DNA of 64,000 bases. It comes from Cytobacillus sp. NJ13. Its GTDB lineage: Bacteria > Bacillota > Bacilli > Bacillales > Cytobacillaceae. The translations under genes were made by a program, and so were the position numbers. Positions 54,255-63,922 of this stretch are shown here, in pieces. The stretch is from NCBI GenBank assembly GCA_030348385.1, contig JAUCFP010000006.1, positions 1,240,001 through 1,304,000 of the forward strand. The letters are read 5' to 3'. Numbering within the stretch: the first letter of the stretch is position 1; each line of letters begins with the position of its first letter. The notes beneath the pieces were generated by a model. It made no database searches. It was given only the letters and a program-made list of their open reading frames with translations, and was not told the origin of the DNA.

Positions 54255-56390
54255 TTAAATTGTCACAGATTTTCCTAAGCATTCTTTCCAAACAATGACG
54301 CCATCTAAAGCCGCAATTCCTTTTCCTTCTTCAAAAACCCAAACTGGATTAATATCCATTTCACTAATTTGACCGTTATTTTGTGAGGCGTACTGTGAGA
54401 TTTTGGAAAGTGCTTCTGCAAATGCAGCAATATCACGCGGTTTTTCGCCCCTTACTCCTTCCAGCAGAGGATAACCCTTTAGCTCCTTTAACATCTCATG
54501 TGCTTCATTTAAATCAACTGGCGCCTTTCGGATGGATACATCCTTTAATACTTCTATAAAAATACCGCCAAGGCCACAAACAATTAATGAACCAAATTGA
54601 GGATCCTGCTTTACTCCAATAAACATCTCTATTCCCTTTTCTTCTATCATTTCCTCTACAAGAACGCCGTCGATACGAGCGTTTGGAGCGTATTGGGTTA
54701 CCGCTTTCAGTATTTCGCCATATGCTCTTTCCAGTTGAACAGGATTCAAAATGTTAACTTTCACTCCGCCTGCATCTGTTTTATGCAGGATATCACTAGA
54801 AACTATTTTACAGACTACAGGATAATTTAGATTTTCTTTTATCTCTTCCAACTGTTTGCGATCTTTAATAACAATCCCATTCGGAACACGTATTCCCAGT
54901 GTTTTTAATTCCTGTTTCACGCGATCTTCGGTCCAAATACCATACATATCTTCTTTTACTCTATTTAAATCTGCAGAACTCTGGAGCTCAGCATATTTCT
55001 TATTAAACATTGAAAAATCGACCAGATATTTTAATGAAAGCATGGTTTTATAAGTTGTAGGGTATACCGGTACCTTTGCGTTTCGTAATATTGTTCGCCC
55101 TTCTCCTGTTAGTTCACTTGTACCTGTTAAGGTAACTAAAATAGGTTTATCTGTCTTCTGATCGATTTCAGCAATCTTTTGGCAGATTTTTTTTCCTAAT
55201 TCTCCGCCAAAAGTTGTTTGAAAGACAATAGCGTCAACTTGGTCATCTTTAATTAATAGCTCAAGCGTATCGGTTAAAATGTGTTGTTCTTTCAGAGCTT
55301 GTGCTGTAACATCAATAGGATTTAATGCGGATCCATAAGGAGGAATAATTGATTTTATTTTTGCTTCTGTCTTACCTGTCAAGCGAACCATTTCCAATCC
55401 TAATGGTTCACTATAATCTGCCATTGCAATTCCTGCTGCTCCTGAGTTTGAAATTGTAACAATCCGGTTTCCTTTTACTCGTTTACCACGGGAGAAAACT
55501 TTCATTGCATCAATCATGTCATCAATATCGTTTACTGTAATAATCCCGTGCTGTTTGGCTATTGCTTGGAATGTCTCCTCGGATCCCGTCAAAGAAGCAG
55601 TATGAGACAGGGCTGCCTGCCTTCCTAACTCAGAACGGCCAGCCTTTAACAGAATCAGGGGTTTATCCAATTTTTTGGAAGATTTCGAAAGTTTAATCAT
55701 CATTTCACCATCAGGAATTCCCTCAAGATAGCCAGCAACAACGCTCGTATCCTTATCTTCCAGCATATATTCCATGCAATCAAAGGAATGAATATCCATC
55801 TGATTTCCTGTGTTAACGATATAAGAAAAACCTATGCCCTCCTCTTGAGCCAATCCAAACAGCGAAAATCCCGTTGCACCGCTTTGAGAGGCAAGGCCTA
55901 CACTGCCTGAGTGAAATCCTTTTTCTGTTTCAAAAGAGGTAGCAAACCCCAAGGGAATTGATTCCTTTACATTTAACAGACCAACACAGTTAGGGCCAAT
56001 AATATGAATGCCTGCTTCACGAGCTTTTTCCAGCACTGTTTCCTGCAGCTGCCTGCCCTCTTCACCAACTTCAGCAAAACCTGAACCAAATAAAATTAAA
56101 TTGCGTACTTTTTTCTTTTTGCAATCTTCAATAATTTGCAGCATTCTTTTTGAAGATACTGCTATGAGTGCCACATCGACATCCCCAGGAATATCTAAAA
56201 TGCTGGAATAACATGGCATTCCTTCTATCTCCTTGTATTTTGGGTTAACTGGATATATGTACCCGTTATATTGATGAAGAAGCAGATTCTTAAAAGGCTT
56301 TCCGCTAATTGAAGAAAAATCACTCGAAACACCCACAATAGCAATTGATTTAGGGTTTAAAAAACGTTCGATTGCTTCTATTTTCGACAT
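54255..56390 (-). CDS. NDP-forming acyl-CoA synthetase (acetate-CoA ligase family)
   Basis: A 711-residue protein of the ACD/Pat-like CoA ligase family. A CoA-binding domain (1-130), two succinyl-CoA-ligase-like domains and a C-terminal ATP-grasp domain (about 480-700) occur in order. The phospho-His region reads AALSHTASLTGSEE. Such proteins make acyl-CoA from a carboxylic acid with ATP hydrolysed to ADP and phosphate. The TRAP permease stop lies two bases upstream of its start region, so it probably activates the imported acid. CAGGAGG precedes the ATG. Confidence 0.9.
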   Translation of the reverse strand: MSKIEAIERFLNPKSIAIVGVSSDFSSISGKPFKNLLLHQYNGYIYPVNPKYKEIEGMPCYSSILDIPGDVDVALIAVSSKRMLQIIEDCKKKKVRNLILFGSGFAEVGEEGRQLQETVLEKAREAGIHIIGPNCVGLLNVKESIPLGFATSFETEKGFHSGSVGLASQSGATGFSLFGLAQEEGIGFSYIVNTGNQMDIHSFDCMEYMLEDKDTSVVAGYLEGIPDGEMMIKLSKSSKKLDKPLILLKAGRSELGRQAALSHTASLTGSEETFQAIAKQHGIITVNDIDDMIDAMKVFSRGKRVKGNRIVTISNSGAAGIAMADYSEPLGLEMVRLTGKTEAKIKSIIPPYGSALNPIDVTAQALKEQHILTDTLELLIKDDQVDAIVFQTTFGGELGKKICQKIAEIDQKTDKPILVTLTGTSELTGEGRTILRNAKVPVYPTTYKTMLSLKYLVDFSMFNKKYAELQSSADLNRVKEDMYGIWTEDRVKQELKTLGIRVPNGIVIKDRKQLEEIKENLNYPVVCKIVSSDILHKTDAGGVKVNILNPVQLERAYGEILKAVTQYAPNARIDGVLVEEMIEEKGIEMFIGVKQDPQFGSLIVCGLGGIFIEVLKDVSIRKAPVDLNEAHEMLKELKGYPLLEGVRGEKPRDIAAFAEALSKISQYASQNNGQISEMDINPVWVFEEGKGIAALDGVIVWKECLGKSVTI

Positions 56391-56392
56391 TT

Positions 56393-58330
56393 TTAGACCT
56401 CCTGGTTTTCCTCTTTATTAACATTTAATGGAATCTTCGAAACCTTAATCTTAAATAAATAGACAAGTATTGTTATAGCAGCTCCAATAATTGGCATATA
56501 AACATTTGGGAAAAACATAAATAGTCCTGCAGCAAACAATAGAAGTCTTTCTGCAGTATTTAAAATTCCTGCTCCTAATAGGTATCCTTCTAATGCAAAT
56601 GCAATGACGGATATACCAATAACAGACACTACGATACTTATTACTGTATCCATTGGATCACCGCGTCCAATTAAGATGGATGGATTGTAAACCATAAAAA
56701 ATGGAACTATAAATTTTACAGAACCGAGTTGAACTGCTTGGAAACCGGTCTTCATTGGGCTTGCTCCAGCTATGCTTGCAGTAGCAAATGCCGCTAATGC
56801 TACAGGAGGTGTAATATATGAAACGGTTGCCCAATATACCACATATAAGTGTGCCGCAATAGGATCAACACCAACGGCTATAAGTGCAGGTGCCATAATA
56901 ATAGCCAGGAACACATACACAGCAGAAACGGTCATTCCCATCCCTAAAATAAAACAGGTTATTGCACCGCCAATTAAGATAAGGAAAGTGTTATCCCCTG
57001 CTGCTGCAACCAATTCTCTTGAAAACGAAAACGAAACCCCTGTAGCTGATAATGCCCCTACAATAAAACCGACCCCTGCGATGATCACTACTATATCAGC
57101 CAATACCTTACCTATTTCAACAAACATATCAAAGAATTGCTTTTTGTTCATTCGCGTCTCTTTTTTAATCATTGCAATAATAATCAGCGCTAAACTGGCA
57201 TAATAAGGAGCTTGCCCCTCTGAATTAAGAACTCCCAGGAAAAATATCATTAGAACAATTGCGAATATATAGTACCAGCCGCTTTTTAGAGTTTTCCAAA
57301 AGGAAGGAATCTCCTCTTTTGGCATACCCTTTAAGTTGTTTCTTGCGGCATATCCATCGATTTGAATATATAATCCTAAATAATATAAAAAGGCAGGAAC
57401 TGCAGCTGCTAAAGCTATTTGGTAATATGGTGTTGCCAAAAATGAAGCCATAATAAATGCTGCTGAACCCATGATTGGAGGCGTGATAGTCCCTCCTGTT
57501 GAAGCAGTTGCTTCAATTGCTGCTGCATAGTGCGGCTTGTAGCCTGTCTTTTTCATGGCTGGAATCGTCATTGCTCCGATAGTAACAGCATTTGAAACGG
57601 CACTGCCGCTTAGCATGCCAAAGAAAGCACTGCCAACTACTGCTACCTTAGCTGATCCTCCACGTGTTCTCCCGAATAATGATAGGGCTAAATTGAAAAA
57701 GAAATCCCCTCCGCCAGTTCGAGTAATTACTACACCAAACACCAGAAATCCAAGAAGCAAATTCCCGATTGTTGTATATGCGATACCAAAAACACTATTG
57801 GAACTCATAATATGATTTCTTGCTAATGTTAAAAAATCGTAGGATTGACCTTGAAGGAGAGTAATAGGTATATCAGATGCAACAAGAGGATACAGGGAAA
57901 TTATTAAACAGATTAGTGATAAGACAAGGCCAGCAGTTCTTCGAAGGGCTTCCAGCAAAAGTGCCCATAAGATAAGACTGAAATAAGTAGGAACTGGGGG
58001 TGCATTCCAATCCCAGCCTTCCATGATGATTCGTTCGCCTTGAAGGCCAATATATACAGTAATGATTAACGAAACCGCAAAAAATAAAATATCAAACCAT
58101 TTGATTGACGAAGTATGGGTTTTCCTTGCAGGAAAAATCAAAAATGCAATTGGCATGAAACAAGCGAGTAAATAGATTAGATAAGCATTCTGGATAGGAT
58201 TTATTCCGAACAGTTCTAGATAAAACAGCATATTCACGGATAGAAAGATCCCAATCAAAGAAGAAACCACAACTATTATTTTCCAAAACGAATTTAGCCT
58301 GCCTGTTTCCTTTTCTTCTACTACGTGCAT
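56393..58330 (-). CDS. TRAP transporter fused permease (DctQM type, TAXI subfamily)
   Basis: A 645-residue membrane protein that joins the small four-helix and large twelve-helix TRAP permease subunits in one chain. Landmarks include TGGGDFFFNLALSLFGRTRGG, GMLSGSAVSNAVTIGAMTIPAM and ATASTGGTITPPIMGSAAF. It drives Na+- or H+-coupled uptake with the binding protein encoded just upstream. TGGGGGG precedes the ATG. It is followed closely by the acyl-CoA synthetase gene. Confidence 0.93.
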   Translation of the reverse strand: MHVVEEKETGRLNSFWKIIVVVSSLIGIFLSVNMLFYLELFGINPIQNAYLIYLLACFMPIAFLIFPARKTHTSSIKWFDILFFAVSLIITVYIGLQGERIIMEGWDWNAPPVPTYFSLILWALLLEALRRTAGLVLSLICLIISLYPLVASDIPITLLQGQSYDFLTLARNHIMSSNSVFGIAYTTIGNLLLGFLVFGVVITRTGGGDFFFNLALSLFGRTRGGSAKVAVVGSAFFGMLSGSAVSNAVTIGAMTIPAMKKTGYKPHYAAAIEATASTGGTITPPIMGSAAFIMASFLATPYYQIALAAAVPAFLYYLGLYIQIDGYAARNNLKGMPKEEIPSFWKTLKSGWYYIFAIVLMIFFLGVLNSEGQAPYYASLALIIIAMIKKETRMNKKQFFDMFVEIGKVLADIVVIIAGVGFIVGALSATGVSFSFSRELVAAAGDNTFLILIGGAITCFILGMGMTVSAVYVFLAIIMAPALIAVGVDPIAAHLYVVYWATVSYITPPVALAAFATASIAGASPMKTGFQAVQLGSVKFIVPFFMVYNPSILIGRGDPMDTVISIVVSVIGISVIAFALEGYLLGAGILNTAERLLLFAAGLFMFFPNVYMPIIGAAITILVYLFKIKVSKIPLNVNKEENQEV

Positions 58331-58383
58331 TTATATCCCCCCAAGCTTTTAATAGTTTAAATAAAACTGCGCTTTAACATATA

Positions 58384-58421
58384 AAAGAATGTCAGCCAGC
58401 TTCAAAAGACTGACATTCTTT
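58384..58421 (-). terminator. Hairpin between TAXI binding protein and TRAP permease genes
   Basis: AAAGAATGTCAG pairs with CTGACATTCTTT around a 14-base loop. It probably lowers read-through from the binding-protein gene so that binding protein exceeds permease, a common arrangement. Confidence 0.75.
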
Positions 58422-58438
58422 AGCATTAAGATAACAAT

Positions 58439-59608
58439 TTACTTAACAAGTTCAGCCTTTTTTTCTAACCAGAATTCCTGAAAATCCTTTTCAGGAATTT
58501 TTTCTTTTTTCGCTTCCTTCACAGTTTGATCCCAAGCTTCCTGCAGTTTTCCGAATCTTTCAATTAAGGCATCGTTTTTAGCTTGCTTTTCTTCATCCCA
58601 CAGACCCTTTTCCTCTAAGAATTTAATCGTTCCCTCATGGAATGGGATTCCACGCGGCTCTGTTAGTACTTCATCCTTGGAGTAAAGGGCTAAATTCGGA
58701 AGCGCATCTTTATACTGGTCAAAATTCTCATCCATAGATTTTAACAATTCATAAATGTAATTCGGATCTTGATTAGCATAACCCCCAACCAGATAACCAT
58801 GTCCCATAACATTCGTGTCGCCTTCCATACCTGCACCGCCATCTGTTGTATAAGGGATTAGCCACGATGCTGTCTCTTCAACACGTTTCCATCCTTCAGA
58901 ATCATCTGGGTCCATCTCAAGCCAGCGAATACCACCCATACTATCTGCTTCAAACATGGAAGAAGCAGTAGGATTTATACCAGCAACATCGATCTGACCT
59001 TGAATTAGTGCATCACCTTGACCAGCATAAGAAGTTAAATTAACAATCTCCACATCGTCCAGTGATAATCCTGCAAATGCCAATATTGCTTCATTTTTAA
59101 TATTCACAGAAGCATTTCCTGTAATCATCGGTATCTTCTTGCCTTTTAGATCGGCAATAGATTTAATATCAGAATCTTCACGGACGGCAAATCCAAATTG
59201 GCTGATCGGTGCCCAATATGCCCGTACATCTTGTGGACCCCAGTCCTGGTCAGCGAATTCCTTGATTCCTTCAAACGAAAATTGTATCTCGTCACCCAGC
59301 TTCCCAATGGAAGCTTGCTGATTTTTTAAAGGCAGCATACGGCCAACACCGCTTGCTGATGGCAGCATTCTAATTTGGGAACCATTTTTTTCAGTAAGTA
59401 CGTTTGCTATTGCCGACATTTCCGCGTATCCGCCTGATCCAACATCATATACACTCCATGTCATTTGAGATGGCATACCCCCTGAGCTGCCAGGAGACTT
59501 ACTTGCATTTGAAGCTGATTTCTGAGCTGTATTATTACTGCCGCATCCAGCAGCCAATATCATAAGCAGAAAGATTGTAAATAATACACGAATCTTTTTC
59601 TTCAACAT
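58439..59608 (-). CDS. TAXI family TRAP solute-binding lipoprotein
   Basis: Extracellular binding protein of 389 residues. A lipoprotein signal peptide ends LMILAAGC with Cys22 as lipid site, followed by a Ser/Asn-rich linker. The TAXI domain starts at about 48 (MTWSVYDVGSGGYAEMSAIANVL). SASGVGRMLPL and TSYAGQGDALIQGQIDVAGIN contact ligand in the family. TAXI proteins bind glutamate or other carboxylates; the cargo here is unknown. AAAGGGGG precedes the ATG. A sigma-A promoter is seen at 59715-59743. Confidence 0.93.
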   Translation of the reverse strand: MLKKKIRVLFTIFLLMILAAGCGSNNTAQKSASNASKSPGSSGGMPSQMTWSVYDVGSGGYAEMSAIANVLTEKNGSQIRMLPSASGVGRMLPLKNQQASIGKLGDEIQFSFEGIKEFADQDWGPQDVRAYWAPISQFGFAVREDSDIKSIADLKGKKIPMITGNASVNIKNEAILAFAGLSLDDVEIVNLTSYAGQGDALIQGQIDVAGINPTASSMFEADSMGGIRWLEMDPDDSEGWKRVEETASWLIPYTTDGGAGMEGDTNVMGHGYLVGGYANQDPNYIYELLKSMDENFDQYKDALPNLALYSKDEVLTEPRGIPFHEGTIKFLEEKGLWDEEKQAKNDALIERFGKLQEAWDQTVKEAKKEKIPEKDFQEFWLEKKAELVK

Positions 59609-59714
59609 TTGGTTTCCCCCTTTAATAGATCAAGAAAAGATATTAAAAATCAATCTTTGAAAATATTAGTATCCACCCCCAAAAAGTAATCGCTTTCATT
59701 CATGTCCTATAGTA

Positions 59715-59743
59715 ATTTTATATACAAAATGTTTTTTCGTCAA
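59715..59743 (-). promoter_or_regulatory. Sigma-A promoter of the TAXI-TRAP operon
   Basis: TTGACG (59743-59738) and TATAAAAT (59722-59715) on the minus strand; spacing is 15-17 bases depending on the -10 register. It lies about 105 bases before the binding-protein start. Confidence 0.7.
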
Positions 59744-59804
59744 TGAAATTTTAAAAAATTCAGTATTTTTAGTAATTTCATAATTTACATTTTTTCCTTA
59801 TAAA

Positions 59805-59836
59805 AATAAAATGGAACACCAGCATGAGGTTCCATT
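59805..59836 (-). terminator. Terminator of the DUF35 operon
   Basis: ATGGAAC pairs with GTTCCAT (one more GC pair possible inside); the minus strand continues TTTATTTTTAT. Confidence 0.75.
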
Positions 59837-59870
59837 ATAGTTATTATGTGAAATTCTGGAGGTTTGGAAA

Positions 59871-59948
59871 ATGAAATCTGCAAGTAATAAATATAAAAAA
59901 TATTTTAATATAATTATTCGAGGTTATTTTAAGATTCCCGCAGGCTGA
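59871..59948 (+). CDS. Possible 25-residue peptide
   Basis: An ATG with TGGAGG at ideal spacing opens a 25-codon frame for a basic, Tyr/Ile-rich peptide ending KIPAG. It overlaps the 3' end of the convergent DUF35 gene by 25 bases. I do not recognise it. The ribosome site is the only support. Confidence 0.25.
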   Translation: MKSASNKYKKYFNIIIRGYFKIPAG

Positions 59949-60340
59949 AATTTTGGTAATGTAAACTCACCTGAATCTACAAAAACTACTTCAACTGCCA
60001 TATCGCATTTAACCTCTTCAACATCAGCATTAATAATATTACTAAACATCCGAACTCCTTCATCCAATTGAATCAGCGCAACAGCATAAGGAACATCATC
60101 TTTGAATGCAGGCCCTCCGCCTCTTCGGGCAATTGTGTATGAATAGACCTTTCCTTTTCCGGTTGATTCTACCCATTCTATTTTTTCAGAAAAACAATTA
60201 GGGCATAAGATTCGAGGGTAAAAAATATGTTTTGAACAATCACTGCATTTTTGAATCAATAATTTGTTTTCTTTACACCCTTGCCAAAAGACATTTGAGT
60301 CGCCATCAGGTATAGGCATTGGTTTATTTTGATCAGTCAC
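59924..60340 (-). CDS. Zn-ribbon domain-containing OB-fold protein (DUF35)
   Basis: A 138-residue protein with N-terminal helices, a zinc ribbon (CSDC at about 33-36 and CPNC at about 47-50) and a C-terminal OB fold starting near VYSYTIARRGGG. DUF35 proteins partner with thiolase-fold enzymes; in steroid side-chain breakdown the DUF35 part of ChsH2 is needed by the aldolase Ltp2. It follows the thiolase-like gene by two bases, which supports a complex. Start is GTG after GGGGAGGG. Confidence 0.9.
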   Translation of the reverse strand: MTDQNKPMPIPDGDSNVFWQGCKENKLLIQKCSDCSKHIFYPRILCPNCFSEKIEWVESTGKGKVYSYTIARRGGGPAFKDDVPYAVALIQLDEGVRMFSNIINADVEEVKCDMAVEVVFVDSGEFTLPKFQPAGILK

Positions 60341-60342
60341 GA

Positions 60343-61512
60343 TTAATCCCTCCCCAAAATTACAACCGATGTAGAGGACAAAGTTCCTCCTGTTCCATTT
60401 ACAAGGGAAAGTTTCGCATCTTTCACTTGTCTTTCACCGCACTCACCTCTTAATTGACGGACTGCTTCAATTAATAAAAATATTCCATACATCCCTGGAT
60501 GAGCGTACGATAGACCACCGCCGTTCGTATTCATTGGGAAATCCCCGCCTGGTGCTGTACGCTGATTGCTGATAAAATCTCCTCCTTCACCAGGTTTACA
60601 GAAACCAAGAGATTCCAATGTTAATAATACAGTGATGGTAAAGGAATCATAGATTTGCACTACATCAATCTCGTCGTGCGTAACACCTGCCATTTCAAAT
60701 GCAGTTTTTCCGGATTGAGCCGCTGAAGTTACGGTTAAATCAGGCATAGCCTGTATAGACCAATGACTATGTGATTCACCTTGCCCTAAAATCCATACTG
60801 GTTTTTTCCGGCAGTCTCTTGCTCTTTCAGGTGATACAATGACGAGAGCACCTGCACCATCTGTAACTAAGCAACAATCTAAAAGGTGTAGAGGGTCACT
60901 GATCATCGGGGAATTTAATACATCATCTATGGATAATGGATCCCGCATTGTCGCATAAGGATTTAATTGAGCCCACTTCCTGGTGGCTACAGCTATTTCA
61001 GCTAGATGCTCAGGCTTGGTTCCATATTGATGCATATGCCTAGCTGCAGCCATGGCATAAGAACCAGCAGGAGAAGGCAATCCGAAAGGTGTTTCATACT
61101 GAGCTGTTAATACAGGCGGTCTTCCAGCTAAAGTGCGGGACTTTTCAGAACGTTGTGTACTTCCATATAAAACTAATGCTACTTCACATAAGCCTGACTT
61201 AATAGCTGCAGCAGCATGGCCTACATGTGCTTCAAATGCCGATCCCCCTATTTGAGTAGAATCCGTATATTTAGGCTGGATACCTAAATATTCGGATAAA
61301 ATGACGGAAGGAAACGAACCAACTCCAGGCAGACCCCATAGCCCTGCAACAAAAATGCCATCAACATCATCTTTACTTAATCCGGCATCTTCTAAAGCTC
61401 TTTTTGCGGCAATAGCCTGAATCTGCAAAACTGATTGCCCGTCCTTCACTTTGCCTTTTTCGAGTTCAACATCACCTACACCTACAATAGCCGCGGCGTT
61501 TTTAATTGACAT
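60343..61512 (-). CDS. Thiolase-fold protein lacking thiolase cysteines (lipid-transfer/aldolase type)
   Basis: A 389-residue thiolase-superfamily protein. Where thiolases carry the nucleophile Cys, this reads STQIGGSAFEAHV with Ser91. The C-terminal Cys motif is replaced by NGTGGTLSSTS. His338 survives in GGGLSYAHPGMYG, with Tyr336 and Tyr342 nearby. Ltp2-like steroid side-chain aldolases likewise lack the Cys pair and work with a DUF35 partner. So retro-aldol cleavage of a 3-hydroxyacyl-CoA is more likely than thiolysis. ATG 61512 is taken behind GGGTGAG; GTG 61524 is an alternative. Confidence 0.85.
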   Translation of the reverse strand: MSIKNAAAIVGVGDVELEKGKVKDGQSVLQIQAIAAKRALEDAGLSKDDVDGIFVAGLWGLPGVGSFPSVILSEYLGIQPKYTDSTQIGGSAFEAHVGHAAAAIKSGLCEVALVLYGSTQRSEKSRTLAGRPPVLTAQYETPFGLPSPAGSYAMAAARHMHQYGTKPEHLAEIAVATRKWAQLNPYATMRDPLSIDDVLNSPMISDPLHLLDCCLVTDGAGALVIVSPERARDCRKKPVWILGQGESHSHWSIQAMPDLTVTSAAQSGKTAFEMAGVTHDEIDVVQIYDSFTITVLLTLESLGFCKPGEGGDFISNQRTAPGGDFPMNTNGGGLSYAHPGMYGIFLLIEAVRQLRGECGERQVKDAKLSLVNGTGGTLSSTSVVILGRD

Positions 61513-61559
61513 TTTCTCACCCACTTATTCAATAATTAATAGAATCTGAAACTCTTTAT

Positions 61560-62744
61560 CTATTCAGGACTATTGTATTGCAGCTCTTTAGAATATTCAG
61601 ATTTAAAAAGCAAGTTTTGCAGTATGAATTCAGTCATCATAGCCGGTTGTGTAATATGGGACAGCTGATACATTGATGCTTTGTACCAATAATGTATACT
61701 TTCTTCCCATGTGAACCCCATACCCCCATGGAGCTGAATAGCATTTTCACAAACTTTTTTATACATATCTGCAGTAAAATGACGGCTTGTAATAACATTT
61801 AATAAAGTTTCACTTGGATTATTTCCAGTTTGGGATGCTGCGTACACACTATAGCTGCGGGCCTTCTCGATTCCTACATGCAAATCTGCAAGCAAATGCT
61901 TTACAGCTTGAAAGGAACCAACCCGTACTCCAAACTGTTTTCTTTCTTTAACATAATTTATAGTTTTTTTCAGAACTTCATCTGCTCCGCCAATCATCTC
62001 ACCGTTTAAACAAATTAAATAATCGGCAAGTTGTTTATTTAATAATTCTTGAGCATCCCAGTCAGCTCCTTCGATAAAATCATTTTTATCTAGCCAGATT
62101 CCATCCAGCTCTAGAGTTCCCTGAGGTTTCGACAGATCGACTGAGTTATCGGAAATGACCTTAACTCCATTAAGTTCGGTGTTAAGCAAAGCAACAGAAA
62201 TACCCTTGGATTTATTTACAAAGGGCAATAACACTGCATCTGCATGCTGAATAAACTGGATATGTTTGATTTTACCGCTAAATTGGATTCGGCCGCTTTC
62301 TTCTTTTAAAATATCAATTTCAGGCCAATTGAATTCAATTATATTCTTGGACTTTTCAAATTTAGGTAAAGCAGCAGTAATAAGCTTTTCACCCGAAATG
62401 AATTGAATCAGCAAATTACGTTGAGTGTCCGTTAAATTTAGCCGGCTCAAAAATGGAACAATAAAGCCGGCTGCCAGTGAATAGGGTCCAGGAAAAGGCC
62501 TCTCTCCAAATGATTCGGTTAAGTACATTAAGTCAAGGGGGCAGACATCTTCTAAAGTTTGCAATTCCCCTTTGGCCAGTACACCCAGCCATCCATTTTC
62601 AGCTAGTTTTTTCCACGCTTCTTTTGAGAAGCCCGTTTTCTTTTCTGCAGCCTCACTAAATTTTTCGATAGGCATTTCCTTTTTTAACAATGAATGAAGT
62701 GCATGCTTAAGCATTTGCTGCTGTTCAGAGAAACGATATTCCAT
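61560..62744 (-). CDS. Acyl-CoA dehydrogenase family protein, divergent subunit
   Basis: A 394-residue acyl-CoA dehydrogenase homologue with weak conservation. The middle domain lacks the usual FAD-contact sequences and the C-terminus reads LHGGMGFTWEESIHYWYKAS, without YEGT. That form is typical of the non-catalytic partner in heteromeric FadE pairs of actinobacteria (such as FadE28-FadE29). Its start is two bases after the stop of the neighbouring dehydrogenase gene, which supports a shared complex. GGAGGAAGG precedes the ATG. Confidence 0.87.
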   Translation of the reverse strand: MEYRFSEQQQMLKHALHSLLKKEMPIEKFSEAAEKKTGFSKEAWKKLAENGWLGVLAKGELQTLEDVCPLDLMYLTESFGERPFPGPYSLAAGFIVPFLSRLNLTDTQRNLLIQFISGEKLITAALPKFEKSKNIIEFNWPEIDILKEESGRIQFSGKIKHIQFIQHADAVLLPFVNKSKGISVALLNTELNGVKVISDNSVDLSKPQGTLELDGIWLDKNDFIEGADWDAQELLNKQLADYLICLNGEMIGGADEVLKKTINYVKERKQFGVRVGSFQAVKHLLADLHVGIEKARSYSVYAASQTGNNPSETLLNVITSRHFTADMYKKVCENAIQLHGGMGFTWEESIHYWYKASMYQLSHITQPAMMTEFILQNLLFKSEYSKELQYNSPE

Positions 62745-62746
62745 TT

Positions 62747-63910
62747 TTACCTTCCTCCTTTCGAACTAGGCAACCCTAATGATTTGGCAATAATATTTTT
62801 TTGGATTTGAGTTGTTCCGGCATATATTGTTTCGGCCCTGGATAAAAGGAATTTTTCCATCCAAAATGAATTTTCACCTTTTATTAAGGCTTCTTCTCCT
62901 AACACTTCCACACCTACATTAAGTAAATCCTGATGACTTTCACTCCAAACCAATTTTGCTATAGCAGGTAAGGCACCGGTGTCTTCCCCCTGTGCAATTA
63001 GTGCAATATTTCTTAAACAAACACTTTTTAATATTTCACAAGATATATAAGATTGAACCAATTTAGTTTGCATCAATGGGCTATTTGCAGCTGACTTTCC
63101 AGACTGAATTTGCTCCTGGAATAAAGTAACAAGCTGCTGAAATTCCTGCTGCATTTTTAAGGAACGCTGAGCGAAGTGAATACCGCGTTCATGAGCAAGA
63201 GCATAGTTTGCCATTTCCCATCCATTGTTTATTTCCCCTACTACATCCTCTTTAGGAACTACTGCATCTTCCAAGAAGATCTCTGCAAGTTCAGATTCTC
63301 CCGCGATATTTTTTATAGGCTGTACCGTTACACCCGGCTGATCCAAATCCAGAATCATCAAGCTGACTCCTTTGTATCTTGATTCATCTGTCCGCACTAA
63401 GATATAGCACTTATTTGCATAAGGACCATAGGATGTCCAAACTTTTTGGCCATTTAAAACATAATGATTTCCTTTATCCACTGCCTTTGTTTGAAGACCT
63501 GCCAAATCGGAACCGGCATTTGGCTCTGAAAAACCCTGGCACCAAATATCTTCATGATTAAGCATTCGTGGAAGATAATGCTTCTTTTGCTCCTCTGTTC
63601 CATAATGAATTAAAGTCATACCGAAAATGCCAATTCCATTTGAATTTAATACTTCAGGGGCATTAATACGAACTAATTCTTCTATATAAACTAGCTGTTG
63701 TTCAATCGATAAGCCTAATCCTCCATATTCTTTCGGCCATGCAGGTGCAACCCATCCGCCTTGGCCTAACATCTTGCCCCACTCTTTACGTCTTTGAACC
63801 CATTTTTCACCAGTTACTTCTTGATTCCATTCTTTTGGGAAGTTAGCCTCTAACCAGCTTCTAAATGACGCTCTAAAGCTTTCAGCTTCCTGCGAATAAT
63901 TAAAGTTCAT
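62747..63910 (-). CDS. Acyl-CoA dehydrogenase family protein
   Basis: A 387-residue flavoenzyme with WCQGFSEPNAGSDLAGLQTKA, KVWTSYGPYANKCYILVRTD and RAETIYAGTTQIQKNIIA. YAGT replaces YEGT, so the base probably comes from an earlier Glu, as in FadE-type heterotetramers; ALAHERGIHFAQR precedes the expected region. It pairs with the divergent copy next to it. AAGGAGG precedes the ATG. The hotdog-type fragment lies 12 bases upstream. Confidence 0.9.
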   Translation of the reverse strand: MNFNYSQEAESFRASFRSWLEANFPKEWNQEVTGEKWVQRRKEWGKMLGQGGWVAPAWPKEYGGLGLSIEQQLVYIEELVRINAPEVLNSNGIGIFGMTLIHYGTEEQKKHYLPRMLNHEDIWCQGFSEPNAGSDLAGLQTKAVDKGNHYVLNGQKVWTSYGPYANKCYILVRTDESRYKGVSLMILDLDQPGVTVQPIKNIAGESELAEIFLEDAVVPKEDVVGEINNGWEMANYALAHERGIHFAQRSLKMQQEFQQLVTLFQEQIQSGKSAANSPLMQTKLVQSYISCEILKSVCLRNIALIAQGEDTGALPAIAKLVWSESHQDLLNVGVEVLGEEALIKGENSFWMEKFLLSRAETIYAGTTQIQKNIIAKSLGLPSSKGGR

Positions 63911-63922
63911 GCTTATCCTCCT

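Larger units (their letters stand above)
59609..59923 (-). other. Gap between DUF35 gene and TAXI gene
   Basis: A 315-base AT-rich region that holds the terminator of the upstream DUF35 operon (59805-59836), the TAXI promoter (59715-59743) and a tiny plus-strand reading frame beginning at 59871. Nothing else can be named. Confidence 0.7.
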
